A stretch of DNA of 64,000 nt from Thermococcus guaymasensis DSM 11113 (GTDB lineage Archaea; Methanobacteriota_B; Thermococci; Thermococcales; Thermococcaceae), in contig NZ_CP007140.1 in NCBI RefSeq assembly GCF_000816105.1, positions 1,080,388 to 1,144,387 on the forward strand, read 5' to 3'. Under the pieces are notes generated by a model, which was given only the letters and a program-made list of their open reading frames with translations, was not told the origin of the DNA and did not search any database. Positions 53,034 through 60,729 of the stretch are shown piece by piece. The stretch's first letter is position 1. Each line of letters starts with the position of its first letter. A program made the translations under genes and the position numbers.

Positions 53034-54056
53034 ATGGCCCACGTAGCCGAGTGGAAGAAGAAGGAAGTTGAAGAACTCACCAAGATCATCAAGAACCACC
53101 CAGTGATTGCCCTCGTTGACGTGGCCGGTGTCCCAGCTTATCCGCTCAGCAAGATGCGTGACAAGCTTCGCGGGAAGGCCCTTCTCAGGGTCAGCAGGAA
53201 CACCCTCATCGAACTGGCCATAAAGAGGGCGGCCCAGGAGCTGGGTAAGCCAGAGCTCGAAAAGCTCATAGACCACATACAAGGTGGAGCCGCAATACTC
53301 GCCACCGAGATGAACCCCTTCAAGCTCTACAAGCTCCTCGAGGAGAGCAAGACCCCGGCGCCAGCTAAACCTGGAGCAGTTGTCCCAAAGGACGTCGTCA
53401 TTCCAGCAGGGCCTACTTCAATTGCCCCGGGCCCGCTCGTTGGTGAGATGCAGGCCCTTGGAATCCCCGCGAGGATTGATAAGGGTAAGGTCAGCATCCA
53501 GAAGGATCACACCGTCCTTAAGGCGGGTGAGGTCATAACCGAACAGCTCGCGAGAATCCTTAACGCCCTTGGTATCGAGCCCCTTGAGGTCGGTCTCAAC
53601 CTCCTCGCTGCCTACGAGGACGGTATTATCTACACCCCGGACGTCCTTGCGATAGACGAGCAGGAATACATCAACATGCTCCAGAAGGCCTACATGCACG
53701 CGTTCAACCTGTCCGTCAACACCGCATACCCGACCAAGCAGACCATCGAGGCAATCATCCAGAAGGCTTACCTTGGAGCCAAGAACGTCGCTGTGGAGGC
53801 CGGCTACATTACACCGGAGACCATCGAGGAGGTCTTTGGCAGGGCCCTGCGCGCTGTCCTGCTCATAGCACAGCAGCTGCCTGAGGACCTGCTCGACGAG
53901 AAGACCAAAGAACTTTTAAACGCTCAGGCCCAAGTGGCCGTTGCCGCGGCTCCTCAGCCAACCGAGGAGAAGGTTGAGGAGGCCGAGGAAGAGGAGGAAG
54001 AAGAGGAGGCATCCGAGGAGGATGCGCTCGCTGGACTGGGCGCCCTCTTCGGCTGA
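53034..54056 (+). CDS. rpl10: Large-subunit ribosomal protein uL10 (P0)
   Basis: 340 aa from ATG 53034, with GAGGTGAGG in the rpl1 stop region. The N-terminal rRNA-binding domain ([37 protein letters not shown]) is followed by the archaeal insertion and three helices that hold P1 dimers. The acidic C-terminus ([20 protein letters not shown], then FG) matches that of rpl12, the common hook for translation factors. Confidence 0.97.
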   Translation: MAHVAEWKKKEVEELTKIIKNHPVIALVDVAGVPAYPLSKMRDKLRGKALLRVSRNTLIELAIKRAAQELGKPELEKLIDHIQGGAAILATEMNPFKLYKLLEESKTPAPAKPGAVVPKDVVIPAGPTSIAPGPLVGEMQALGIPARIDKGKVSIQKDHTVLKAGEVITEQLARILNALGIEPLEVGLNLLAAYEDGIIYTPDVLAIDEQEYINMLQKAYMHAFNLSVNTAYPTKQTIEAIIQKAYLGAKNVAVEAGYITPETIEEVFGRALRAVLLIAQQLPEDLLDEKTKELLNAQAQVAVAAAPQPTEEKVEEAEEEEEEEEASEEDALAGLGALFG

Positions 54057-54132
54057 ACTTTCAATTTCCCTCGTATCCTGACAACTCCACGTGAAAATGA
54101 ATAAAAAATGAAGATGATTGGAGGTGCGAAAA

Positions 54133-54453
54133 ATGGAGTACGTGTATGCCGCTCTGCTGCTCCACGCCGCTGGTAAGGAGATAACCGAGGAGAACCTCAA
54201 GAAGGTGCTTGAGGCTGCTGGTGTTAGCCCGGATGAGGCCAGGATAAAGGCCCTTGTTGCCGCCCTCGAGGGCGTCAACATCGACGAGGTCATCGAGAAG
54301 GCCGCCATGCCGGTCGCCGCTCCGGTCGCCGTTGCCGCTGCTCCAGCTCCGGCCGAGGGCGGTGTCGAGCAGGCTCAGGAGGAGGAAGAGGAAGAAGAGG
54401 AAGAGGTCAGCGAGGAGGAGGCCCTCGCCGGTCTCGGTGCTCTCTTCGGCTGA
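54133..54453 (+). CDS. rpl12: Large-subunit ribosomal protein P1 (archaeal L12)
   Basis: 106 aa from ATG 54133, behind GGAGGTG. The N-terminal dimerisation helices ([20 protein letters not shown]) are followed by an Ala/Pro hinge and an acidic tail, [13 protein letters not shown]. Several dimers bind the P0 protein. The last gene of the cluster is followed by a pyrimidine-rich tract shared with the convergent dcd gene. Confidence 0.97.
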   Translation: MEYVYAALLLHAAGKEITEENLKKVLEAAGVSPDEARIKALVAALEGVNIDEVIEKAAMPVAAPVAVAAAPAPAEGGVEQAQEEEEEEEEEVSEEEALAGLGALFG

Positions 54454-54468
54454 ATCCCTCACATTTCT

Positions 54469-54939
54469 TTATTTCTTAGTTCTCTTTGAGAGCGCTATTC
54501 TCCTGCTGCCCTGATAGTTCCCACGGTACGGATTTTTTGCCGGTCCTTCGAGCCTGATGAACGCTATCTGGACGAACCTTTCTCCGTATTCCAGTGTCAC
54601 TGGTTCGTCTGAGGCATTGAACAGCATGAGGGTCAGGTTTCCATCCCATCCTGGATCGACCCAGGCAAACGAACCAAGGATCCCTTCTCGTGCTAGGCTG
54701 CTCCGGATCTTCATGTCGCCCATTACATCATCGGGAAGCCTTACCCTTTCAAGGGTCAAAATTAGGGCGTGCTTCTTTGGTGGGATCGTGATTTTTCCTT
54801 CCTTTTCAACGTCCACCAGCTTTCCATCAAGGTATGCCTCCTTCCCGACTCTGAGGTCGTATCCTGCAGGTTGAAGCGATTCCTTTGAGAATGGTTCTAT
54901 CAGTATCTCCTTTTCGATCTTCCAGTCTGGGAGGAGCAT
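54469..54939 (-). CDS. dcd: dCTP deaminase
   Basis: 156 aa. It deaminates dCTP to dUTP for thymidylate synthesis. Motifs are ESLQPAGYDLRVGKEAYLD, DVMGDMKIRSSLAREGI, SFAWVDPGWDGNLTLMLFN and YEGERFVQIAF-like YGERFVQIAFIRLE. S/R/E residues of the active site are present (RSSLAREG). The C-terminus (YRGNYQGSRRIALSKRTKK) closes over the nucleotide. It may be bifunctional with dUTPase activity, as in some archaea. Confidence 0.93.
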   Translation of the reverse strand: MLLPDWKIEKEILIEPFSKESLQPAGYDLRVGKEAYLDGKLVDVEKEGKITIPPKKHALILTLERVRLPDDVMGDMKIRSSLAREGILGSFAWVDPGWDGNLTLMLFNASDEPVTLEYGERFVQIAFIRLEGPAKNPYRGNYQGSRRIALSKRTKK

Positions 54940-54987
54940 GGTCTTTCACCGCAAGCTTTATTTTGAGTCACCTTAAAACGGTTCCGA

Positions 54988-55064
<77 letters not shown>

Positions 55065-55065
55065 A

Positions 55066-55090
55066 GAAACTTTTGCCGAGCAAAAGTTTC
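55066..55090 (+). repeat. Perfect hairpin directly after tRNA-Arg
   Basis: GAAACTTTTGC, CGA and GCAAAAGTTTC form an 11-bp stem with a 3-base loop, starting 2 bases after the tRNA CCA. It could mark the 3' end of the precursor or be one end of the repeat-bounded segment 55083-55588. Confidence 0.6.
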
Positions 55091-55588
55091 ATCAAAGTTG
55101 GTAGCTCCTTTTCAGAGGCTCTAAATCTTGATGGATTTTCTCGTCTAATGATCGTCTAGAGTACGAGAACTTTATCAGATTGCCCTGTTCTCGTGGGTTT
55201 AACTTCGGAATCGACGCCCTTCGGGCGTCGGAGGAAAGTAAACCCCCTTAATAAGCTCGGATTTTGTTCATTGTTCTCATTAAAAACAGGTTCTCAAAAG
55301 AAAGAAAACCAAACTTTCCAAACGCCACAATGCAAAGAGCTACAAGCTTTTGGTGAAGCTTTTTCCAAAAGCTTCCTGCGCGAGCGCCGTTCTCACTATC
55401 GTTCGAACGTCCTTGACGGATGGCGGAAGGGGGTGTGTTTCTAAAACACCATTTGACAGGGAGGGGTTTCTTTTTCGAGGTGCTCTTTTGTGGGGTTCTA
55501 TCGGGAAGGCGTCCGGTGGCGCTTGAGATTGCAAACGCTCTCAAAGAGCTTTAGATTAGGGGGACTCGCCAAACTTTGATGAGACTTT
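55083..55588. repeat. Gene-free segment bounded by imperfect inverted repeats
   Basis: AAAGTTTCATCAAAGTTGG (55083-55101) reappears inverted as CCAAACTTTGATGAGACTTT (55569-55588) with one mismatch and one extra base. No convincing gene lies between; the open frames there are low-complexity. Inside are several other inverted repeats: ACGAGAAC...GTTCTCGT (55163-55194), a 51-base structure at 55195-55245 and AAGCTTTTGG...CCAAAAGCTT (55344-55374). It may be a small non-autonomous element or an unannotated RNA locus. Confidence 0.45.
55195..55245 (+). other. Strong GC-rich stem-loop, possible structured RNA
   Basis: An inner stem CGACGCCC-TTC-GGGCGTCG (55212-55230) sits in an outer stem GGGTTTAACTT / AAGTAAACCC (one bulged A), separated by an asymmetric purine-rich internal loop. 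In hyperthermophiles such GC-rich islands in AT-rich spacers often mark non-coding RNAs. No C/D boxes and no ACA end are evident. Confidence 0.45.
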
Positions 55589-55609
55589 ATGGGGGCTGGA
55601 AGGATAAAA

Positions 55610-55618
55610 TTTATAAAT
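55610..55618 (+). promoter_or_regulatory. TATA box of tRNA-Gln
   Basis: TTTATAAAT lies 27 bases before the tRNA, the distance expected for transcription starting a few bases upstream of the mature 5' end. Confidence 0.65.
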
Positions 55619-55644
55619 CCCACCTTAAACCTATCAACGGGCAT

Positions 55645-55720
55645 AGCCCCGTGGTGTAGCGGCCAAGCATGCGGGACTCTGGATCCCGCGACCGGGGTTC
55701 GAATCCCCGCGGGGCTACCA
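55645..55720 (+). tRNA. tRNA-Gln (anticodon CTG)
   Basis: Acceptor AGCCCCG pairs with CGGGGCT, discriminator A and encoded CCA. The anticodon stem CGGGA/TCCCG closes loop CTCTGGA with CTG at 55679-55681. It reads CAG. Confidence 0.94.
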
Positions 55721-56123
55721 TCCAAATGGGCTCCAGACGAACATCGAACCCCGTGTTTTACTCCCATTCTTAATTTGAGCATCTGAATTCTGATCTATGT
55801 TTTCAGGCCTTGCAAAAAGCTTTCTCAACAGCCTCATAAAATACTGGAATATTTTCCTATCCTCTCATTGTACGACAATTTTGCAATGGTGAATGCACTT
55901 GTCACTGATTCTAATTCTACCTTATAGTGTCTCTTTTTGCAATATTGCTTATTATTCAGGCTTTTTTGGCAGATTTGCAAACTCTCGAAACCAAAGTTTT
56001 GAATTCAAACTTTTTAAGAACCTTTTTAAGGAGAAGGGCATAATATACTTCTAGTTATTCAAGAGGCGGGTAAAATGTCTTGTACAGTTCATTCTAATCG
56101 AGAAAGTGTGAGGAGGCTTGGTA
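55721..56123. other. AT-rich spacer with a possible decayed coding remnant
   Basis: No intact gene. On the minus strand one frame (about 55996 down to 55836) stays open for ~50 codons in AT-rich DNA, reading for example KQYCKKRHYKVELESVTSAF and IAKLSYNERIGKYSSIL. A one-base shift then gives FYEAVEKAFCKA and TGA at 55803-55805. It may be a relic gene; no family is recognised. Near 56040-56048 ATAATATAC can be the promoter of the winged-helix genes that follow. Confidence 0.3.
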
Positions 56124-56345
56124 ATGAACGAAAATTTAGACATCGAGTGCGAGATCAAGAATATTCTGAGGGTAGAGGGTCCGTTGAGTGTTGCTTTTAT
56201 TACCCGGTTCTTGAACGAGAGGGGCATTGAGTGCACGAGACAGAAGGTTGAGCGTGTTCTTAGAAATCTTGTCTCCAGGGGAGTTGTTGTGGCTTCTCTT
56301 CAGTATAACCGGAGAAAGCAGTATCAGTTGGGGAGGAAAGATTGA
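56124..56345 (+). CDS. Small winged-helix DNA-binding protein
   Basis: 73 aa from ATG 56124, behind AGGAGG. The whole protein is one winged helix: CEIKNILRVEGPLSVAFITR, FLNERGIECTRQKVERVLRN and LVSRGVVVASLQYNRRKQYQ. Strongly basic C-terminus. Its stop overlaps the start of the next gene (TGATG), so both are made together. Position just upstream of the DUF1102/signal peptidase operon suggests a regulator of it. Confidence 0.75.
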   Translation: MNENLDIECEIKNILRVEGPLSVAFITRFLNERGIECTRQKVERVLRNLVSRGVVVASLQYNRRKQYQLGRKD

Positions 56346-56830
56346 TGAGATCTGTGGCCTCTTCAAATGTTATCCTAGGAAATAAGAGGCGGATGCTCCT
56401 AATTGAATACCTCCAGAAGTTTGATGGACGGGCCGAGTTAAGAGATGTGGTCGAGTATATAGCTGAGAAGGAGGGCAACACAGATAGAAGGCACAGGAAG
56501 AGCGTTTACGTTAGCCTCATGCAGACCCACATCCCAAAGCTTGAGCGCGAGGGTGTGGTGGCCTTTGAGCGTGGAGTTATAACTCTCCTCCGGGTTCCCG
56601 ACAACGTTACCCTGTACATGGAGGTTGTTCAGAGGAACGATATAAGCTGGAGCACTTTCTCCGCTGGCCTCTCAATTATCTTTCTCATTACAGCCCTGTG
56701 GTTCAGAGATCCCCTCCTGATCTTTGCTTCCGTTGTTTACCTAGTCGTGGCGATTTTACAGCATAGGAAGACGTACTGTGTTCTTCAGCCAAAAAGATCA
56801 AAAGGAAGGGGAAATTCTAGTAAAAAATGA
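56345..56830 (+). CDS. DUF7344-type winged-helix protein with two membrane helices
   Basis: 161 aa from ATG 56345, with GGGGAGG eight bases upstream. The N-terminal winged helix resembles haloarchaeal DUF7344: ILGNKRRMLLIEYLQKFDGR, AELRDVVEYIAEKEGN, RKSVYVSLMQTHIPKLEREG. Two predicted membrane helices follow (STFSAGLSIIFLITALWF, LLIFASVVYLVVAIL) and a basic tail. It could act as a membrane-tethered transcription regulator. It ends 12 bases before the palindromic operator of the next operon. Confidence 0.78.
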   Translation: MRSVASSNVILGNKRRMLLIEYLQKFDGRAELRDVVEYIAEKEGNTDRRHRKSVYVSLMQTHIPKLEREGVVAFERGVITLLRVPDNVTLYMEVVQRNDISWSTFSAGLSIIFLITALWFRDPLLIFASVVYLVVAILQHRKTYCVLQPKRSKGRGNSSKK

Positions 56831-56841
56831 GGTAATATCCC

Positions 56842-56857
56842 ATTACCGTTCGGTAAT
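56842..56857. promoter_or_regulatory. Palindromic operator of the DUF1102 operon
   Basis: ATTACCG-TT-CGGTAAT is a perfect 7-2-7 inverted repeat with a further GGTAAT half-site at 56831-56836. It sits 8-10 bases upstream of the TATA box, where TFB contacts the BRE, so a bound regulator would interfere with or assist initiation. The two winged-helix proteins encoded directly upstream are the obvious candidates. Confidence 0.7.
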
Positions 56858-56865
56858 CTCCAACT

Positions 56866-56874
56866 TCATATATA
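56866..56874 (+). promoter_or_regulatory. TATA box of the DUF1102/signal peptidase operon
   Basis: CATATATAG is a near-consensus box. The transcription start expected near 56897 leaves a leader of about 155 bases before TTG 57054. Confidence 0.65.
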
Positions 56875-57053
56875 GGTGAGGCGGCAACTGTCCTTGGGTG
56901 CGACCGTATGGTTGCCCTGATTCGGGGCATCCGTGGTGGCAGCTTGGTTTCAAGTGTTGAGTGTGTGGTAAGGTTGCGGATCCTGGCATGCATATGGATC
57001 CCGCACTCGCAGTGTGGCCTGTTCCACGGTGCCTCTATACGGAGGCGAAAAAA
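56875..57053 (+). other. Long GC-rich leader with inverted repeats
   Basis: No gene is convincing here. Inverted repeats include GGCAAC (56883) with GTTGCC (56911), and TTGCGGATCC with GGATCCCGCA near 56972-57006. A leader this long is unusual in Thermococcales. It may regulate translation of the first DUF1102 protein or encode a processed RNA. Confidence 0.4.
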
Positions 57054-57659
57054 TTGAGAAAGAATATTGCCCTTGGAGTTTTTGGCCTGTTGGTGGCCTT
57101 TGGCCTTGTATTTGGGGCTGGAGCTAACTTCAGGGACTACAACGCTGACAGGAGCGTCCACTGGGACATCGTCAGCGATGATAACGAACTCATTGACCTG
57201 ACGCCCATTCAGCCCTACGCGTACCTAAACGACGGTGGCGTCCTCGTTGTTGACATAAGCCCAGACAACCCGAACTACCCAGGCTACGGCAAGGGCCTCA
57301 GCCCGAACTCGGAGTACAACTTCGACGAGGTCTTTGAGGTAAGCAACGACCTTTGGGAGGACAACATGACCATCGTCGTCAGGATAACCAACGCCAACAC
57401 CGCGATTCAGTTCTACGGCGCGGACCACAACATCCACGACGCCAGCACTGGCGCAGTTGTTTACGCCAGCGACATGGCCAAGAACGACGTCTGCTTTGTG
57501 ATAGGCTCAGGAGAGGCCGTTAAGGTCGGTATGGACTTTACCGTTGGGAACTCACTTCCAGGAGACAGTGAGAGCAGCAGCATACACATCCAGGCATGGA
57601 GACTCGGCACTGAGCCCAGCGACCTAGTTGGTAAGTGCGGTCAGCCAGTGAGCCCATGA
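57054..57659 (+). CDS. DUF1102 secreted protein, TasA/camelysin-like fibre subunit candidate 1
   Basis: 201 aa from TTG 57054, eight bases after GGAGG. A hydrophobic N-terminus (MRKNIALGVFGLLVAFGLVF) is followed by GAGANFRDYNADRSVHWDIV. This has the form of the signal used by SipW-type peptidases: glycine-rich stretch, small residue, aromatic-x-Asp, then charged residues. The mature part is acidic and beta-rich (DDNELIDLTPIQPYAYLNDG), expected to be a jelly-roll/Ig-like fold. A paralogue follows 15 bases later and the signal peptidase after that. Family recognised as archaeal DUF1102; fibre role inferred. Confidence 0.8.
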   Translation: MRKNIALGVFGLLVAFGLVFGAGANFRDYNADRSVHWDIVSDDNELIDLTPIQPYAYLNDGGVLVVDISPDNPNYPGYGKGLSPNSEYNFDEVFEVSNDLWEDNMTIVVRITNANTAIQFYGADHNIHDASTGAVVYASDMAKNDVCFVIGSGEAVKVGMDFTVGNSLPGDSESSSIHIQAWRLGTEPSDLVGKCGQPVSP

Positions 57660-57674
57660 AAGGAGGAATGAAAG

Positions 57675-58208
57675 ATGAATAAACTATTTGGATTGGCTTT
57701 ACTGATGGTTGGAATGCTCCTGGCGGTTGGTGCAGGCGCAAACTTCAGGTACTACTCAGCCGACAGGCAGGCGAGCTTCGATGTCGTCTCCGACGACAAC
57801 GAACTTATTGATTTGACGGCCCTTCAGCCCTATGTGACCTACGACGCTGGAAAGATGTACGTCGACATCAGCCAGTACAACCCCAACCATCCGACAGGCG
57901 GTGGAAACGGCATGAGCCCCAACACCACCTACGTCTTTGAGGAAATGTTCCAGGTAAGCAACGAGCTCTGGGAGAACAACGAGACCAACTATCCGATATG
58001 CGTCACCATAAAGACCGAGCACGATGATGTGATGATCTTCGCGGGTGACTACGACAACATGATAGCCGGACCCGCCAGCAACATCCAGTTCACAGTTGAA
58101 CACGGAAACCCGATTCCGATTGGAATGATATTCGACAACACAAACTCGACAATTGGTCAGTACCAGTTCCAGATGAGCATTGAGGCCGTTGCAGGCGCGT
58201 GCCCGTGA
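57675..58208 (+). CDS. DUF1102 secreted protein, fibre subunit candidate 2
   Basis: 177 aa, ATG 57675 behind AGGAGG. It is a clear paralogue of the preceding protein: signal MNKLFGLALLMVGMLLAVGA, then GANFRYYSADRQASFDVVSD and DNELIDLTALQPYVTYDAG, with FEEMFQVSNELWENN against FDEVFEVSNDLWEDN. A sequon-rich segment (NTTY, NET, NST) suggests N-glycosylation. The C-terminus ends with a cysteine near the end (GACP), as the first has GKCGQP. It could be a major or minor subunit of the same surface fibre. Confidence 0.8.
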   Translation: MNKLFGLALLMVGMLLAVGAGANFRYYSADRQASFDVVSDDNELIDLTALQPYVTYDAGKMYVDISQYNPNHPTGGGNGMSPNTTYVFEEMFQVSNELWENNETNYPICVTIKTEHDDVMIFAGDYDNMIAGPASNIQFTVEHGNPIPIGMIFDNTNSTIGQYQFQMSIEAVAGACP

Positions 58209-58258
58209 TTTCGTTTTAGGGGCCTTTGCCCCATTCTAGCCTTTGAGAAGGGATAGCA

Positions 58259-59335
58259 ATGAAAAAACTGATTGAGAATGTGGCAATAGTGTTGATGCTC
58301 ATATTCCTGGCCACATCAGTGGCGGGATTCATCCTTGATAGGCCTGTTCTGGTTTCTTACGCATACTCCGAGAGCATGACGCCGACCATAGACAAAGGCG
58401 ACCTCTTTTTCATAAACCCCCTCTCAAAGGCTGGAGACGTCGGTGACATAATAATCTTCCACCGACGCGATGGATGGACAGTCCATCGGATATATGCAAT
58501 CACAGAAGAGGGCTACATCACCAAAGGAGACAACAACGTGGCAACCGACCAGCAGGACGGTGTCTATCCACCAGTAACTGAGAAAGATGTTATTGGAAAA
58601 GTCATAGTGATTGGGGGACATCCTCTGGTAATACGTGGCGGGGGGGACTTCATCGAGAACCTCCGTTCAAAAATGAACAACGTATACATTGTTGGTGCCC
58701 TGATAATTATAGGTACCGTTCTGACGTTTTCGGGCGGAAAGAAAAATAAAAAACACCGCAAAAAATCGAAGAGATTCTTCAAGGTGCCCATGAAAACCGT
58801 GTATGCCGCGGTATCGGTACTGATAATAGCAGGTTTTCTGTTCGTCACAATGGCATCATGGGGCACACTTGCGTTTACGTACTCATCAACGCTGGCCGGA
58901 GGACAGAAAGAGGGCTGGTACCTCCCAGGAACCACATTTGAAAAGAATCTCAGCGTCGAAAACCATGCGGTGTATCCTTTCTACTACTTCATAGAACCCA
59001 AAAGCGAGAGAGTGAGGCTGCTAAGTGAGGACACGTTCGAGATCCCCGGGGATGGGAGCCACAGCGTTCTTCTGGCGGTGTCAGTGCCCGGGGACACCAG
59101 AATATACAGGGAGGAAATCGAGGTTCACTCGTACCCTGCGATTCTGCCGTCAGGCACCATACGCTGGGCCTATAACATCGACCCCTACCTGCCCCTGCTC
59201 CTTTACTCCATTGAACTCGCCGCGATAATGATGGTTTTCTACTACCTCGCGGGCATTGGGGAAGGGGAAATAGTGAGAATTAGAGTCAGAAGAAGAAGCA
59301 TCCTGAGCAAGATAACGGGAGATGGTTTATTATGA
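58259..59335 (+). CDS. SipW-like signal peptidase I with extended C-terminal ectodomain
   Basis: 358 aa. The N-terminal half is an archaeal/Sec11-type signal peptidase: membrane helix (VAIVLMLIFLATSVAGFIL), Ser in YSESMTPTIDKGDLFF (about 38), His in WTVHRIYAI (about 75) and Asp in GDNNVATDQQDGVYPP. A second helix (YIVGALIIIGTVLTFSGG), a lysine-rich loop and a third helix (VYAAVSVLIIAGFLFVTMAS) follow. Then comes a ~110-residue external beta-type domain and a last helix near 325. Normal Sec11 enzymes are half this size. It overlaps the next gene as ATGA and likely processes the DUF1102 proteins. Confidence 0.85.
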   Translation: MKKLIENVAIVLMLIFLATSVAGFILDRPVLVSYAYSESMTPTIDKGDLFFINPLSKAGDVGDIIIFHRRDGWTVHRIYAITEEGYITKGDNNVATDQQDGVYPPVTEKDVIGKVIVIGGHPLVIRGGGDFIENLRSKMNNVYIVGALIIIGTVLTFSGGKKNKKHRKKSKRFFKVPMKTVYAAVSVLIIAGFLFVTMASWGTLAFTYSSTLAGGQKEGWYLPGTTFEKNLSVENHAVYPFYYFIEPKSERVRLLSEDTFEIPGDGSHSVLLAVSVPGDTRIYREEIEVHSYPAILPSGTIRWAYNIDPYLPLLLYSIELAAIMMVFYYLAGIGEGEIVRIRVRRRSILSKITGDGLL

Positions 59336-60705
59336 GAACCCTGTTTTTCCTGACGGCATTTATCTTGGGGGCACTGCTGATCATCGGTTCAAGCGGTAAT
59401 TTCAGGACGTACACATCGGAAAGGGCGGCGTGGATAAACGTCGTCAGCGGGGAAGATTCGTACATCGCGTACAGGTGTATAGAAAATCCACTGATCATCG
59501 ATGCGGGCTCCAGCGTGGAGTTCGTGGCGGTTACAGTGGAGAACAAGATGAACGTCCCAATCTCCGTCCACATAACCGCGGATTTCTCCAACCTGCCGCT
59601 GGGAGCGGTGGGAAGCGTTGAGGACACCGTAAAGACCCTCGACCCAGGAGAAATCGCCCAGTTCAGGGGTAACATAGAAAGCGCACCCTCTGCAAGCGGC
59701 GGCCCCTACGAGGTACCGGTTACAGTATACGCCGAATGGGACGGGGGAGACGCAAAGATAGAGGCGTGCTCCATAAACGTGATGTTCAGCGGGGGACCCA
59801 CGATAGAGAAAGAGCTAATCTGCGGTAACACCGAGGTACCCACGCACACATATCAGGAGTGGAGGTTCAGGATAAAGGTCACGAACCCCGGGATCGCCAG
59901 GAACCTGACGATAAAGGACGTCGTGAGGGGAGAGTTTGGAATAGACTCGATAGCCCCAAGCACCGGAAACTACACCGTAATTCAGCACGGAGCGTCTCAT
60001 CACATCATATGGGATGTCGAGTTGGACGCGGATGAAACCGCATACATGGACGTGACGATACACACCAAACTCAACCCCGCAGGAAAGCAGGAGTTCACAT
60101 CGTGTGGGGATTACAGCCTGAACGACGGTGCCGAGATAGTCGGATACAACATCACCAGCAACAGCATCACGGTCCACGCAATCTGCGAGGGAAACGACTG
60201 CAGCCTGGATGTGACGAACACAAAGGTGAGCGGACCAAACCCGCTGAAGGCCAACATCCCCGCCGATTACCACACAAGAATATCCGTGGAGAACACAGGC
60301 GGGGCAAAGACCGTCGTGATGAAGCAGTACGTAGGGAAACACTTCACCCTAACGGACTACAGCCCAAGCAAGGGCAGCGTAACCGTGGAGCCAGTTCTCA
60401 CAGGGGGAACGATGGTAACGTGGACGCTCCACTTATCACCAGGGGAGACAGCGGACCTTGATCTGTACGAGCACACATCAGGAATACACGTCTGCGGGCA
60501 CCTCCCCAGGATAGTCCTGTTAACAAGTAAAATTTACGTGGAGGACTGCGGGTGTACGGCGAATCCCATCCTCGTGGTAGTCAAAAAGAGATGTGGCTGC
60601 CATTCGGAAGTTCCTGACATGGGAATAGACGAATACGTTTCGGACAACATGGAAAGCTGCGACGCCCAGCCCGAGGGCACCTGCCCCTGGATGGACGGCG
60701 GCTGA
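59332..60705 (+). CDS. Multi-domain secreted protein with DUF1102-like signal region
   Basis: 457 aa, overlapping the peptidase stop by 4 bases. The N-terminus LGALLIIGSSGNFRTYTSER and AAWINVVSGED has the same pattern as the two DUF1102 proteins. After this N-terminal domain come at least two repeated ~120-residue beta-sandwich-like units (RFRIKVTNPGIARNLTIKDV; TRISVENTGGAKTVVMKQYV), like DUF11/CARDB modules. A cysteine-rich C-terminus (DCGCTAN, KRCGCHSE, ESCDAQPEGTCPW) suggests disulfides. It could be a fibre tip, adhesin or cell-surface anchor. Confidence 0.75.
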   Translation: MRTLFFLTAFILGALLIIGSSGNFRTYTSERAAWINVVSGEDSYIAYRCIENPLIIDAGSSVEFVAVTVENKMNVPISVHITADFSNLPLGAVGSVEDTVKTLDPGEIAQFRGNIESAPSASGGPYEVPVTVYAEWDGGDAKIEACSINVMFSGGPTIEKELICGNTEVPTHTYQEWRFRIKVTNPGIARNLTIKDVVRGEFGIDSIAPSTGNYTVIQHGASHHIIWDVELDADETAYMDVTIHTKLNPAGKQEFTSCGDYSLNDGAEIVGYNITSNSITVHAICEGNDCSLDVTNTKVSGPNPLKANIPADYHTRISVENTGGAKTVVMKQYVGKHFTLTDYSPSKGSVTVEPVLTGGTMVTWTLHLSPGETADLDLYEHTSGIHVCGHLPRIVLLTSKIYVEDCGCTANPILVVVKKRCGCHSEVPDMGIDEYVSDNMESCDAQPEGTCPWMDGG

Positions 60706-60729
60706 ATTATTTAGGAGGCATGATTTGGT

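Noticed and set aside
55228-55245. GGAGGAAAGT as the conserved region I of RNase P RNA
   Set aside because: Only this short motif fits; the following DNA is AT-rich, without the other conserved regions or the GC-rich helices of a hyperthermophile RNase P RNA.
55248-55544. 98-residue minus-strand frame between tRNA-Arg and tRNA-Gln as a gene
   Set aside because: Low-complexity composition, no ribosome binding site, and it crosses a strong palindrome; better explained as non-coding repeat-rich DNA.
55803-55996. Integrase or transposase remnant next to tRNA-Gln
   Set aside because: The reading frame is open but shows no recombinase R-H-R-Y or transposase motif, and no duplicated tRNA end was seen; kept only as a possible relic of unknown type.
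57000-57053. Upstream extension of the first DUF1102 gene into the leader
   Set aside because: The extended frame lacks a hydrophobic signal at its start and a ribosome binding site, while TTG 57054 has GGAGG at 8 bases and yields a proper signal peptide.
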